DNA of 51,588 bases from Desulfobulbaceae bacterium. Its GTDB lineage: Bacteria > Desulfobacterota > Desulfobulbia > Desulfobulbales > SURF-16. Positions within the stretch are counted from its first letter, which is position 1; every line of letters begins with the position of its first letter. The position numbers were made by a program, and so were the translations under genes. Of this stretch, positions 35,208-43,958 are shown in pieces. The notes beneath the pieces were generated by a model, which saw only the letters and a list, made by a program, of their open reading frames with translations, searched no databases and was not told the origin of the DNA. The DNA is taken from the NCBI GenBank assembly GCA_003249165.1, contig QKJV01000214.1, forward strand, positions 1 to 51,588, read 5' to 3'.

Positions 35208-35704
35208 AACGAGAAGTGAGGGTGGACAACAAAATTTACCAGGTCGAATATGAAAAAATGTCCGATCTGGTAAAAGTGTCGATTGACGGCCGCGCTTATC
35301 TTGTGGATTTCTCAAGCGTTGATGGAAGTTCCTTTTCGTTTCTGGTAAACAATCAATCCTATGATGCTATTGTCAGTAAAAACAAAGACACTTTTTCCAT
35401 AGTCCTTGGGGGAAAAACCTTCGATGTCGAATTTAATGATCCCCGAAGCAGGCAGCATTCTGATGAACGGCGGCAGACAAGAGAAAATTCCAGGCAGACT
35501 ATTTGTGCTCCCATGGCCGGTCGCATTGCGCGTTTCCGGGTATGCAAAGGAGATATGGTTAAAGAGGGGCAGGGGTTGGTCGTGCTCGAGGCCATGAAAA
35601 TGGAAAATGAACTTAAGTCTCAAGGGAGCGGCCAGGTAAAAGAGGTCTTTGTTGAGGAGAATGATATTGTTACCCCTGGCCAGTATCTGCTTATTATCGA
35701 ATAA
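35204..35704 (+). CDS. biotin carboxyl carrier protein subunit
   Basis: A 166-residue carrier with a beta-rich N-terminal part (about 1-85), a short charged linker, and a biotinyl domain (about 98-166). Biotin attaches to the Lys in EAMKMEN, and the domain starts APMAGRIARF and ends YLLIIE. This shape is typical of carriers in propionyl-CoA/methylmalonyl-CoA-type complexes. The start is uncertain: GTG at 35204 overlaps a small upstream frame, and another GTG lies at 35222. It completes the three-gene carboxylase set. Confidence 0.9.
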   Translation: MKREVRVDNKIYQVEYEKMSDLVKVSIDGRAYLVDFSSVDGSSFSFLVNNQSYDAIVSKNKDTFSIVLGGKTFDVEFNDPRSRQHSDERRQTRENSRQTICAPMAGRIARFRVCKGDMVKEGQGLVVLEAMKMENELKSQGSGQVKEVFVEENDIVTPGQYLLIIE

Positions 35705-35716
35705 TACTTCCTTTTT

Positions 35717-35744
35717 GATAAAATGTTTTTATCCCTTTTTTTTC
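35717..35744 (+). terminator. possible terminator after the carboxylase genes
   Basis: GATAAAA and TTTTATC pair across a TGT loop and are followed by CC and a run of eight or nine T. The stem is A:T-rich and therefore weak. It overlaps the 3' end of the facing DUF2784 gene. Confidence 0.35.
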
Positions 35745-36097
35745 CTGAGGATAAAAATTCGGCAATAGATTGTTAGATTAATGACAATCACCAATACTCC
35801 GAAAAGAATCTGTATCTCTTTGGACAAACCGGCTGGATAAACAACAGATTCGATATAATGTTCTATAAAACCATCCATGTAAATCGGTTGTCCCCCCTTC
35901 AGACGAAGACGCTGTTCAAGAGGGGTGAGCGGACAGATGCCGCCAGTGAATTCAATCATGGAGCCCCATATCACAGCCGGAATATGCAGATATAACAACC
36001 GGGGCCATTTCAATACGAGGCAACCGCCGATCATTACAAAAATTATAAAGAAGAGATGAACTATCAACAGCAGGTCAGCTGTAACTTTATAAAACAT
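35729..36097 (-). CDS. DUF2784 membrane protein
   Basis: A 122-residue protein with about four membrane segments, starting with ADLLLIVHLFFIIFVMIGG. The conserved block with ICPLTPLEQRLR and the GFIEHYIESVVYP stretch is what I recognise as the DUF2784 family. Function is unknown. The gene is monocistronic and faces the carboxylase genes tail to tail. Confidence 0.8.
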   Translation of the reverse strand: MFYKVTADLLLIVHLFFIIFVMIGGCLVLKWPRLLYLHIPAVIWGSMIEFTGGICPLTPLEQRLRLKGGQPIYMDGFIEHYIESVVYPAGLSKEIQILFGVLVIVINLTIYCRIFILRKKKG

Positions 36098-36393
36098 TGG
36101 ATTTTAAATTTTGTTTACGGACTGATCCCGGAAATAGCCGAAAGGTGATAATGTTAAATTCAATTAATGTTTATTTAAGTAATATAATGAGATCCGATTC
36201 ATGCTAGGAACAGGAACTGTTGGTGAAAAACGACATGTTTCGTTTGTAATAAAAAACGTTTATCAGAGTGTTTTCCCCAGGCAAGTTTTTGGGAAGATAA
36301 GATGCCGCATAGTTTGTCATAAATTTGCGACTCACTATTTCTGTCACGGATCGTCATCAGTGGTGCTAATTATACAGAGTATTTCTCCGGCAA

Positions 36394-36993
36394 TTATTCG
36401 CTGAAACACTGAGCCTGATAGGTGAAAACTTCCAGTTTCCCCGTCTGCCACGCGTTGGAGGCAAGGCCAGCCTTTATGCAGAGATGACTGAGAAAGTCTT
36501 CCGTCCGCGGGAGTTGTTCCCATACCTGGGGAAGAAAGGTGGCACTGGCTAAACCGTCCCGGAGGATGACCCCATCTATTCTCGGGCGAAGTCTGGAGAG
36601 CAGTTCGTTGCCGTTTTCATATGCAAGTAGCTTGGGGTCGGTTAGAATACTTACCCCGATATCCAATTCATTGAATTCTTTTTTCTGCAATGGGGGGAAC
36701 CTGGGATCACCAAAGGCTGCATTAATCGCATTATGACGGATGTTTTCCAGAATTGATTCGACAGCAACGATCGAACCGATACAGCCCCGTAATTTACCAT
36801 GTCTGTGTAAAGTAACAAAGGTTCCTCGGGTCTGTTTTAGAGAGGAATCATGTACCACGGATTCTATTTTTTGCCGATCCTCATCTGGAATTGACAGACC
36901 AAGTTTATGCGCTATGGTCTGACGGGCCAGCATGATGAGTGTTTTTCCCTGGGCAGTGGTGATGTTGGTCGGCGGCGGATTTTGTTTATTCAT
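36394..36993 (-). CDS. amrA: AMMECR1 domain protein (AmmeMemoRadiSam system protein A)
   Basis: A 199-residue protein of the AMMECR1 family. The signature LRGCIGSI sits mid-protein, within a stretch reading GTFVTLHRHGKLRGCIGS, followed by NAINAAFGDPRFPPL. In many genomes it partners a MEMO-like protein and a radical SAM enzyme; neither partner is in this window. Its reaction is not known. The methionine at 36993 is preferred over one 15 codons upstream because GGAG lies eight bases before it. It stands alone, with long AT-rich flanks. Confidence 0.88.
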   Translation of the reverse strand: MNKQNPPPTNITTAQGKTLIMLARQTIAHKLGLSIPDEDRQKIESVVHDSSLKQTRGTFVTLHRHGKLRGCIGSIVAVESILENIRHNAINAAFGDPRFPPLQKKEFNELDIGVSILTDPKLLAYENGNELLSRLRPRIDGVILRDGLASATFLPQVWEQLPRTEDFLSHLCIKAGLASNAWQTGKLEVFTYQAQCFSE

Positions 36994-37197
36994 AAATGTA
37001 TCTCCGCAAAAGGCCCGCATAGCATTACGCTGAAACAAGTAAAATGTGAAGCTATGAAGAATGAATCAAAAAGTGTCGCTGGTTAATGAACTAAATATAC
37101 TCGTTAGCAGGGGAAAGAGGAAGGAAATCTGACGATAAATTAATTAATAGGTCCAAAATATGCTTATTAATTAGATTATAATAGTTACAGGATCAGC

Positions 37198-37293
37198 CTA
37201 AATGGCGATTAGAACAAAGAAGAAGAACTTGATCGTTCCGCCAAGATACAACGGCAAATGTAAATCTGTGGATACGTGAATCAGTCTGCTCAT
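37198..37293 (-). CDS. possible 31-residue membrane peptide
   Basis: An ATG-to-TAG frame in the long gap, with AAAGG seven bases before the ATG, encodes a peptide whose C-terminal half is hydrophobic (YLGGTIKFFFFVLIAI). It looks like a small membrane protein but has no known relative I can name. The AGTCAAC arm of a dyad lies just upstream. Confidence 0.25.
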   Translation of the reverse strand: MSRLIHVSTDLHLPLYLGGTIKFFFFVLIAI

Positions 37294-37551
37294 ATCGGCA
37301 CCTTTCTTAGTCAACTTCTTCAGGCCTTTTCACGTTGACTGATGCTAAAGTTCTGCTTGTGTATATTTTGCAGTCATGAAGCATTTCATCTTGAGATATT
37401 ACTGTGAGTTTTTGTCATATTACAGTTTTGCCTTTTTCCATACAGGCTGGATCATTTTTTAAGTTGGGGTTCTCTTATAAAATGGGCATCGTTGCGAAAT
37501 CAAAAAAAATGAAATGAGAGGCAAAGAAAATGTACTTCAATTATGATGAGA

Positions 37552-37565
37552 CTGTAAATTTACAG
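37552..37565. promoter_or_regulatory. 14-bp palindrome upstream of the FecR-domain gene
   Basis: CTGTAAATTTACAG is a perfect palindrome about 90 bases before the start. It is two bases shorter than a LexA box (CTGT-N8-ACAG), so LexA is unlikely. It may bind another dimeric regulator. Confidence 0.35.
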
Positions 37566-37654
37566 CCGGCTGCTTTTTAAGAGTTTTTATAATTTGAAAA
37601 GCTAAGTGTGGTTGAAAAAACCTCAAAACAGCAGCTGATGCTAAGGAGGATTAA

Positions 37655-40042
37655 ATGAAGGCTTTCAAGGCTGTGCTCATTGTCGCGCTATTGCTTTTTA
37701 TCCAGGCATATACTTCCACTGTTTTTGCTGGTTCCGGGTACATGCGGCTCAGTTATCTGCAAGGTGATGCTCAGATTATGAACCCTGAAGCAGGGGAATG
37801 GACTCTCCTTTCAATAAATACTCCAATTGGCGAAGGTGACCAAATCTGGATCCCCAGGGATGGCATTGCCGAGCTGGAGCTTAATTCAGGAAGTTATATC
37901 AGGCTCGATAGTGACTCCTCGCTGCAGATACTCGCTATGGATCAGAATTCGTCGCAGTTTTATCTTTCTCAGGGAAGCGCCTATGTCTATTACAATGCCC
38001 CACGGGGGAACGTCATTCAGGTTGATACTCCGGACGCCTCGACTCGCGTCTTCGACCAGGCTATTTTCAGAATTGATATACTGGATCAATACACTGATGT
38101 CTCATGCTATAAAGGATATGTGGAAACGGAGAACCAGCGCGGCATGATCAGTTTAAATGCCGGACAGACGATTTCTCTTGGACGTGACACGAATGGAAGT
38201 ATAGCGCCTGTTGGTCCGCCTGACGGATGGGATCAGTGGAACAGGGAGAGAAATGACCAGCTTTTCCCGAAAAGACAAGCCGCAGGTGGCAACTATCTGC
38301 CGATGGAATTGCGGTCTTACTCCTACGAGCTCGACAGAAGCGGAAGGTGGGCGCATGTGCCACAGTATGGTAATGTCTGGATTCCCACCGTTTCCGTCGG
38401 AATTGACTGGGCTCCTTACCGGCACGGTAGATGGGTTCGTCGCGGGCATGACTATATATGGTTGGCCTCTGAACCATGGGGATGGGTGCCTTATCATTAT
38501 GGCAGATGGGCGTTTACTCCAGCCTTTGGCTGGTTCTGGGTGCCACCGCTTGCAGGTTCAGTTTACTGGGGGCCCGGATATGTCGGTTGGGTCATGAGTG
38601 ACGATTATGTCGGTTGGGTCCCGCTTGCACCTGGAGAAATTTATTATGGAAGGGGCTATTTTGGGCGTTACAGCGTAAATATCACCCATATAGATATAAG
38701 ACGAGTTCATGTCACGAGAGAATACAGAAATGTGCACGTGCACAACGGGCCGACCATTATCAAAAGGAACAGTTTTTACAGAGGATATCCAGGTGACGGT
38801 TATCACGCAATGAAGATGCCGAAAGAAAAAATATTTGACATAAAGCATATGCGTCCAGGGATTCCCAATTTTAAACCGCCTAAAGAAAGCTACTATATTT
38901 CGGAAAGAGTTATTCCAAGGGATAAGCTTGCTCCGGCTCGGGTGAGGGAAATCAAGTTCAGAGAACTCAAAGAGTCACGCCGTTTCATCAAAGACAGGGA
39001 TAAATCCGTTTTGCATCCTGGTATGAGACTTAAACCTATGCCGATTGATGTCGTTTCGACGCCGAGAAGTCCAGGCAGGAACAGAAATTTAGCGCCACAT
39101 GAGATGTCCGGGAATCAGCAATTTCCTGGGCGGTTTGATAATGACCATGGCAAGGGAGAGAGGGGAAAAGAGATGCGGAATGAGGATCGACAGGACTATT
39201 CGGTTCCTCCCCGCGGGCGTGATGGACGAGATGACCAGAAACAAAGGCAGCTTTTTGAGGATCGTAAACAATCGGTATTTCCTGATTCAGGACGAAACCA
39301 GAATGATGAAGCGAAAAAAATGCGCGATGACAGGCAGCGTGGGAAGACTATGCCAGATATCAGTCGGGACCGAAATGGAGATGCTGATCAGCGGCACAAG
39401 GAAGAGCAACGTCGGTACGAGTCCCCGGATGCTGGTCAGTGGAAAAGGACGGAACCAAAGCCGACAGAGGTTGAATCACGTGGACATGATCGATTGGTAA
39501 CCCCTGAACCGAGACAATCTAAACCCTTTGAACGGAATATTTCTAATCTTCCGGATAAAAGTCGGGAGAGAAGAGAGGATTCAAATCAGGGACAGAGTGA
39601 AAAACAACGTCAATTCGTTATTCCTGATACGAATCGAGGAAAAAATACGCAACCGCAACAAAAGCATATCGAGGAACAACGACAGCGTGAAATTCCTGAA
39701 AGGAATATGAATCGCAATGAGGAGCCGCAGGGTATGCAGTTGCGGGAGCAACGTCAATTCATCGCACCGAACAACAATCGCGATCGAAGGGAAGAAAGGC
39801 CTCGAATGCAATTGGAGGAGCAACGAAGGCCTACGTCGACAGATATAGGGCGCTCTAGGTATGAAGAGCGTAGACAGGCCAGGCCTGACGAACAGCAACG
39901 GCGGTCTTCTGGTATTGAAAGTACCCATGGCTTTCGTGGTAACAGAAATCAGAGCGAGGAAAAGTCCGGTTCAGCCCAGTGCGGCCCGGGGCAAAAAGAC
40001 GAATTTAATTCTGAAAAATGTCCTCAACGCCAAAGGAGATAG
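37655..40042 (+). CDS. secreted FecR-domain / DUF6600 protein with repeat-rich C-terminal tail
   Basis: A 795-residue exported protein. A signal peptide ends near AYTSTVFA (about 26). A FecR-type domain follows (about 28-175), with GDQIWIPRDGIAELEL. A Trp/Gly-rich DUF6600 region (about 220-345) repeats GRW and WGWVP-type units. The rest (about 430-795) is a low-complexity tail rich in Gln, Arg, Glu and Asn, with degenerate units of about 25 residues built on EEQRQ and (I/A)P(D/E/N)xNR. It should lie in the periplasm or on the surface; function is unknown. Strong AGGAGG before the ATG and a terminator after the stop mark a single-gene unit. Confidence 0.8.
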   Translation: MKAFKAVLIVALLLFIQAYTSTVFAGSGYMRLSYLQGDAQIMNPEAGEWTLLSINTPIGEGDQIWIPRDGIAELELNSGSYIRLDSDSSLQILAMDQNSSQFYLSQGSAYVYYNAPRGNVIQVDTPDASTRVFDQAIFRIDILDQYTDVSCYKGYVETENQRGMISLNAGQTISLGRDTNGSIAPVGPPDGWDQWNRERNDQLFPKRQAAGGNYLPMELRSYSYELDRSGRWAHVPQYGNVWIPTVSVGIDWAPYRHGRWVRRGHDYIWLASEPWGWVPYHYGRWAFTPAFGWFWVPPLAGSVYWGPGYVGWVMSDDYVGWVPLAPGEIYYGRGYFGRYSVNITHIDIRRVHVTREYRNVHVHNGPTIIKRNSFYRGYPGDGYHAMKMPKEKIFDIKHMRPGIPNFKPPKESYYISERVIPRDKLAPARVREIKFRELKESRRFIKDRDKSVLHPGMRLKPMPIDVVSTPRSPGRNRNLAPHEMSGNQQFPGRFDNDHGKGERGKEMRNEDRQDYSVPPRGRDGRDDQKQRQLFEDRKQSVFPDSGRNQNDEAKKMRDDRQRGKTMPDISRDRNGDADQRHKEEQRRYESPDAGQWKRTEPKPTEVESRGHDRLVTPEPRQSKPFERNISNLPDKSRERREDSNQGQSEKQRQFVIPDTNRGKNTQPQQKHIEEQRQREIPERNMNRNEEPQGMQLREQRQFIAPNNNRDRREERPRMQLEEQRRPTSTDIGRSRYEERRQARPDEQQRRSSGIESTHGFRGNRNQSEEKSGSAQCGPGQKDEFNSEKCPQRQRR

Positions 40043-40060
40043 CTGGAATTTTGTGAATTG

Positions 40061-40094
40061 AAAAAAAAGAGGGGCAGGTGACCCTCTTTTTTTT
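40061..40094 (+). terminator. rho-independent terminator after the FecR-domain gene
   Basis: A run of A and GAGGG pairs with CCCTC and eight T across an eight-base loop, 18 bases after the stop. Because the A-run pairs with the T-run it can work in both directions, also ending transcription from the facing rhodanese gene. Confidence 0.8.
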
Positions 40095-40121
40095 GTAAAA
40101 AAACTGGCGAAAAGTAGGAGG

Positions 40122-40958
40122 TCAGTTCGTTTTCCCTTTGCCGCTGAGTAGCTTGTCAACCTCATCGGCGAGAAAACCGAGATGCATTTTTTCCTCTTCC
40201 GCAAGATGGAGAAACATTTCTCTGCTGTTTTCATCAGGATTTTTGCGGGCGAGTCTGCTATAGAGGTCATGTGCCTGGGTTTCCAGCATCATTGCCAGGT
40301 AGAGGATATCCTCGCGGTCGTGAACATGCTGTTCAAAATGCTTGAGAATTACTTCCCTGCTGAACCCGCCCTCCATGATATTGCTCTCTTTGTTCACTTT
40401 AGGGATGTCTTCCTCCGACGGTTTGAAATCGGCTATCAGCTTGGCTTTGTGTCTGTCTTCAAAGCTCGCCAGACGGAGGAGGAGGTCCTTTTCTTCCTGA
40501 GTTTCGCATCTTTCGGCAAAGGCAAAATATAGTTGTTGCAGACCTTCTTCCATTGTGTAGGCCATGGTGAAAGCATCTTTGTATTCGCCTGAAGTGAAAA
40601 ACTCCATACCCAAGGTTTCTGGTCCTTTAGCCTTGAAGCCGTTCCATGCCTTAATGCCGCCGGAGAGATTGTAAACATTCTTGAAGTTGCTGCCCTGCAG
40701 CATCTGGGCTGCAGCCTTGCTCCGGCCACCGATGGCGCAGTAAACCAAGGTCGGCTTGGACGGGTCGAGTTCGTTAAGCCGGGACATCAGTTCCTTAAGC
40801 GGTATGAGAATAGCACCCGGAATATGTTCGAGTTCGTATTCTTTGGGTTGCCGGACATCGAGAAGCTGAAAACTATCAGCCGGATTTTCCCTTATGAAAG
40901 CACGAGCCTCGTCGGCATCCATGTTTTTTGATGGCAGAAATAAACTTTTCCAGTTCAT
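40122..40958 (-). CDS. rhodanese domain fused to ferritin-like (rubrerythrin-type) domain
   Basis: A 278-residue fusion. The rhodanese domain (about 12-115) has the active-site loop CAIGGRS at 74-80, with C74 able to carry a persulfide. The C-terminal four-helix ferritin-like domain (about 120-275) shows repeated metal-binding Glu/His signatures, ASFEDRHK, TQAHDLY and AEEEKMH, consistent with a di-iron site. It probably links sulfur transfer with peroxide or oxygen defence in an anaerobe; that is inference. AAGGAG lies just before the ATG. It stands alone between convergent and co-directional genes. Confidence 0.9.
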   Translation of the reverse strand: MNWKSLFLPSKNMDADEARAFIRENPADSFQLLDVRQPKEYELEHIPGAILIPLKELMSRLNELDPSKPTLVYCAIGGRSKAAAQMLQGSNFKNVYNLSGGIKAWNGFKAKGPETLGMEFFTSGEYKDAFTMAYTMEEGLQQLYFAFAERCETQEEKDLLLRLASFEDRHKAKLIADFKPSEEDIPKVNKESNIMEGGFSREVILKHFEQHVHDREDILYLAMMLETQAHDLYSRLARKNPDENSREMFLHLAEEEKMHLGFLADEVDKLLSGKGKTN

Positions 40959-41115
40959 TGCAATCTCCTTGTTTGATTTATGAATCCGGCTCCCGTAATG
41001 GCCAAACTGTGTAGGTTTTTAATGGTATAATAAAGATTCACTTGTTTACAATGGCACATTGCTCTTGAAAAAAAGTCCCGTAAAAAAAGAGCATTCGATA
41101 AATCATGTTTCAAGG

Positions 41116-42351
41116 TTAAGGACTAACGACTGATTTTTCAAGCAAATTAAGCAGTTGATCACGTATATTCTTTGGTTGATTCAGCATGACGGCATATGGG
41201 ATGAGGTGTAATCCCCTGGGAAAATATCCCGTATAGCAGTAAACACCGGTCATGGTGCCTGATTTTATCAGACGCCCGTTGTCCATATACAGCAGATGGG
41301 CATATGGACGGAATTCTTGGAGAATTTTTATCATGGTAGCGGGTGTGATAAGATTGTTTCTCGACAGGCCAGATCCCTCTACCATAGTTATCTGAGAGGA
41401 ATCTAAACCAAGAGAGGAAAGAAAGTCATGGAACACCTCACGACTTTTTTCCCAGGTTGCCGGGTACCCTTTTTCCTTTGCTCCGCAGGTGAGAAACAGT
41501 TGGTTAGCGATAAAATTGTTTGAGTACCGCAGCAATCCTTCAATAACCTGTTTCAAAGTTTGGCTCGAGTAATGGCTCAGAATATGTTTTGTCGAAACGG
41601 GAACGGCTTTACCAGCAACTTTACCAGAGCCCATGATGCCGCTTTTGTTTTGCAAAGCCCGGAACAGTTCACCTGTATGAATAAGGATATCTTCATTATT
41701 ATTGGTCAGATTAATTCGCTGGGTTCCGGGAGGTAAATTTTTACCCAAACGCACCATGATGGGCAGGGTTGGTGTTTGCGGTTCAGCTGATGAAATCGTT
41801 CCGTTAGGATGTTTGATAAAGTTAATAGTATTAAAGTTAGCTGCTAGGGCGCTATTGGCCGCGTCATATGGATTGAGAGTTGTGCTTCTGCCATCGGCCT
41901 GACCATTAAGCTGGAAAGCGCCAGCGTCTAGAAAAATGTTATTTATCGTGGTAACTCCCTTCTCTCTTAACGTATTGAGGATACCAGTTATTTCTTCCGA
42001 GGTAAGAAAAGGATCTCCATAGCCTTTGATATAAAGATCGTTGTCTTTAGTCAGGAAAAAATCAGTACGAAAACGAAAATTTTCGCCAAGAATACGCAGG
42101 CTGGCGAGTGAGGTAACGATTTTAAGTGTGCTGGCCGGCACGAAAAGGGTAGTGGCATTTTTTTCGGCTGTTATATGGGGGGGCGAGCCGACCTGATACC
42201 CGCCTGTAGTTATAATACTGTCAATCTGGTGGAAGACAGGCTGTTTTTCCCCGGCAGTGAGGCGGGAAGAAGAGAGAATGAGAAAAAGCAGTGACAAAAA
42301 ACAACAGGACATTGCCTTGCAAAGCAATGTCCTGTTCACATTGTGTACCAT
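41116..42351 (-). CDS. dacB: D-alanyl-D-alanine carboxypeptidase / endopeptidase (PBP4 type)
   Basis: A 411-residue periplasmic penicillin-binding protein of peptidase family S13. It has a signal peptide (LSLLFLILSSSRLTAG), the catalytic SxxK STLK at 74-77, the SxN motif in RYSNNFIANQ and the KSG motif in LIKSGTMTG. It trims peptidoglycan peptides. E. coli DacB is longer (477). The start is unclear: the ATG at 42351 has no ribosome site, and another at 42312 would start the signal peptide directly. A terminator-like hairpin covers codons 6-18 (see 42296-42336). The gene lies nine bases after trpB. Confidence 0.9.
   Translation of the reverse strand: MVHNVNRTLLCKAMSCCFLSLLFLILSSSRLTAGEKQPVFHQIDSIITTGGYQVGSPPHITAEKNATTLFVPASTLKIVTSLASLRILGENFRFRTDFFLTKDNDLYIKGYGDPFLTSEEITGILNTLREKGVTTINNIFLDAGAFQLNGQADGRSTTLNPYDAANSALAANFNTINFIKHPNGTISSAEPQTPTLPIMVRLGKNLPPGTQRINLTNNNEDILIHTGELFRALQNKSGIMGSGKVAGKAVPVSTKHILSHYSSQTLKQVIEGLLRYSNNFIANQLFLTCGAKEKGYPATWEKSREVFHDFLSSLGLDSSQITMVEGSGLSRNNLITPATMIKILQEFRPYAHLLYMDNGRLIKSGTMTGVYCYTGYFPRGLHLIPYAVMLNQPKNIRDQLLNLLEKSVVSP
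42296..42336 (-). terminator. intrinsic-terminator-like hairpin overlapping the start of dacB
   Basis: On the minus strand, AACAGGACATTGC and its exact inverse (13 bp, loop of eight) are followed by G and six T. This has all the parts of a rho-independent terminator just after the trpB stop. It also lies within the dacB reading frame if dacB starts at 42351, and overlaps its start if it begins at 42312. It may end trpB messages and cut down dacB expression. Confidence 0.7.
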
Positions 42352-42360
42352 ATATACCGA

Positions 42361-43707
42361 TTAGATCTTTGGTAGATTTTTGGTGGCTTCGGCGATTGCC
42401 TCTTCCGGATAGTCGTAGTTGTGCAGTTCGCCGGCATAAAATTTTTCATAGCTTGACAGGTCAAGGAGTCCATGACCCGAGAAGTTGAAGAGGATGGTTT
42501 TCGGGTCATTGATATCGCGGGTGGCCTCGATAATTGCTGCCCGAATGGCATGGCAGGTTTCCGGGGCAGGAATAATGCCTTCCGTCTGGGCAAAGAGTCT
42601 GCCCGCCTCGAAACATTCGAGTTGATGGACGCTGATCGGTTCTATCAGTTTTTCCCGCACAAGGGCCGAGACGATGGGGGACATGCCGTGATATCGCAGA
42701 CCACCGGCGTGAATGCCCGGAGGAATGAAATCATGCCCGAGTGTATACATATAGAGCAGCGGGGTTTGGCGGGCGACATCACCATAATCATAGGCATAGA
42801 CGCCGCGGGTAAGCGTTGGGCAGGATGCGGGTTCAACGCCAACAAAGCGAATATTTTTCCCTTCAAGTTTATCGGTAAGGAAGGGGGCCACGATGCCGGC
42901 AAAATTGGAACCGCCCCCGCAGCACCCTATTACGACGTCAGGGTAGTCCCCGATTTTAGCCATCTGTTTTTTCGCCTCAAGACCAATTATGGACTGATGG
43001 ATAATGACATGGTTGAGAACCGAGCCGAGCGCGTACTTTGTATCTTCCCGTGTGGCAGCATCTTCGAGTGCCTCACTGATTGCTATACCCAGAGAACCGG
43101 CAGTATAGGGCATGTTCTCAAGAATTCTTCGACCAAAGGCTGTGTCAGGGCTAGGGCTTGCAACAATATCTGCACCATAAGTATTCATCATAATTTTACG
43201 GTACGGTTTTTGATCAAAAGAAACACGCACCATATAAACCTTGCATTCGAGCCCGAATTTATGGGTGGCAAAAGAAAGTGCGCTGCCCCATTGACCAGCG
43301 CCAGTTTCTGTTGAAAGGCGTTTGACTCCTTCCCGTTTGTTATAATATGCCTGAGCCACTGAACTGTTTGTTTTATGGCTGCCGGACGGAGAAACCCCTT
43401 CATTTTTGTAGTAAATTTTTGCTTTGGTACCGATAGCTGCTTCTAGAGCGTAGGCCCGAATCAGAGGGGAAGGCCTCCAGATATGGTAAATTTCTTGGAC
43501 CTCTTCAGGGATATCGATCCAGCGTTTATCGCTCATCTCCTGCTCAAGCAAACCAATGGGGAAAACTGGTGCAAGTTTTTCCGGGCCTGCGGGTTGTTTT
43601 GTTTCCGGGTCAAGTGGTGGATCAATGCCGTTTGGAATGTCGGGCATTACATTATACCATTGAGTCGGCATTTCATTTTCATCGAGAAGAATTTTTTTCT
43701 GTTCCAT
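42361..43707 (-). CDS. trpB: tryptophan synthase beta chain, TrpB2 type
   Basis: A 448-residue PLP enzyme that joins indole and serine. The long N-terminal extension (about 1-75) and [16 protein letters not shown] mark the TrpB2 subgroup, which often occurs without a paired TrpA. The PLP lysine is K112 in SGSHKTNSS, the catalytic block is TETGAGQWG, and the phosphate-binding GCCGGGSNF is present. No other trp gene is nearby, so it may salvage indole or act with a TrpA encoded elsewhere. A ribosome site (AGGGAGA) precedes the ATG. Confidence 0.95.
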   Translation of the reverse strand: MEQKKILLDENEMPTQWYNVMPDIPNGIDPPLDPETKQPAGPEKLAPVFPIGLLEQEMSDKRWIDIPEEVQEIYHIWRPSPLIRAYALEAAIGTKAKIYYKNEGVSPSGSHKTNSSVAQAYYNKREGVKRLSTETGAGQWGSALSFATHKFGLECKVYMVRVSFDQKPYRKIMMNTYGADIVASPSPDTAFGRRILENMPYTAGSLGIAISEALEDAATREDTKYALGSVLNHVIIHQSIIGLEAKKQMAKIGDYPDVVIGCCGGGSNFAGIVAPFLTDKLEGKNIRFVGVEPASCPTLTRGVYAYDYGDVARQTPLLYMYTLGHDFIPPGIHAGGLRYHGMSPIVSALVREKLIEPISVHQLECFEAGRLFAQTEGIIPAPETCHAIRAAIIEATRDINDPKTILFNFSGHGLLDLSSYEKFYAGELHNYDYPEEAIAEATKNLPKI

Positions 43708-43884
43708 GGGTCTCTCCCTGAAGACATTGTGTGAAATATGAACTTAAGCTTGATAAATATTTTTATCGGGAAGGGGAGTTCATCCATTTATTAATGGTTA
43801 TTAAAACTTTTACGGATGAATTTGGCCGCTATAAATAACCTGAAAGTACAAATCTGTCAAAGTGAAAAGGGGGAAAACAGGTCA

Positions 43885-43913
43885 TTGACAAAGAGTTTGC
43901 CCTGATATATCTT
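43885..43913 (+). promoter_or_regulatory. probable sigma-70 promoter for the gmhA operon
   Basis: TTGACA at 43885 and TATCTT at 43908 are 17 bases apart, about 46 bases before the likely start codon. The -35 is perfect and the -10 is fair. The position suits the five-gene run that follows. Confidence 0.45.
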
Positions 43914-43958
43914 TGAATGCTTCACTAAACTCTCATAACAATGAGGAATAATACATTT

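Larger units (their letters stand above)
36994..37654. other. 661-bp intergenic region with several inverted repeats
   Basis: This gap separates divergent genes. It holds an inverted repeat TAATTAATA/TATTAATTA (37141-37173), a pair AGTCAAC/GTTGACT (37309-37340), and a 14-bp palindrome CTGTAAATTTACAG (37552-37565). A possible 31-residue peptide on the minus strand is listed separately. A strong AGGAGG precedes the FecR-domain gene. No confident promoter can be picked out. Confidence 0.45.

Noticed and set aside
36201..36404. 67-codon plus-strand frame before the AMMECR1 gene end
   Set aside because: It has no ribosome site, an unlikely composition and overlaps the facing gene; treated as chance.
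37552..37565. LexA box
   Set aside because: The spacing between CTGT and ACAG is six, not eight, and the gene has no link to DNA repair.
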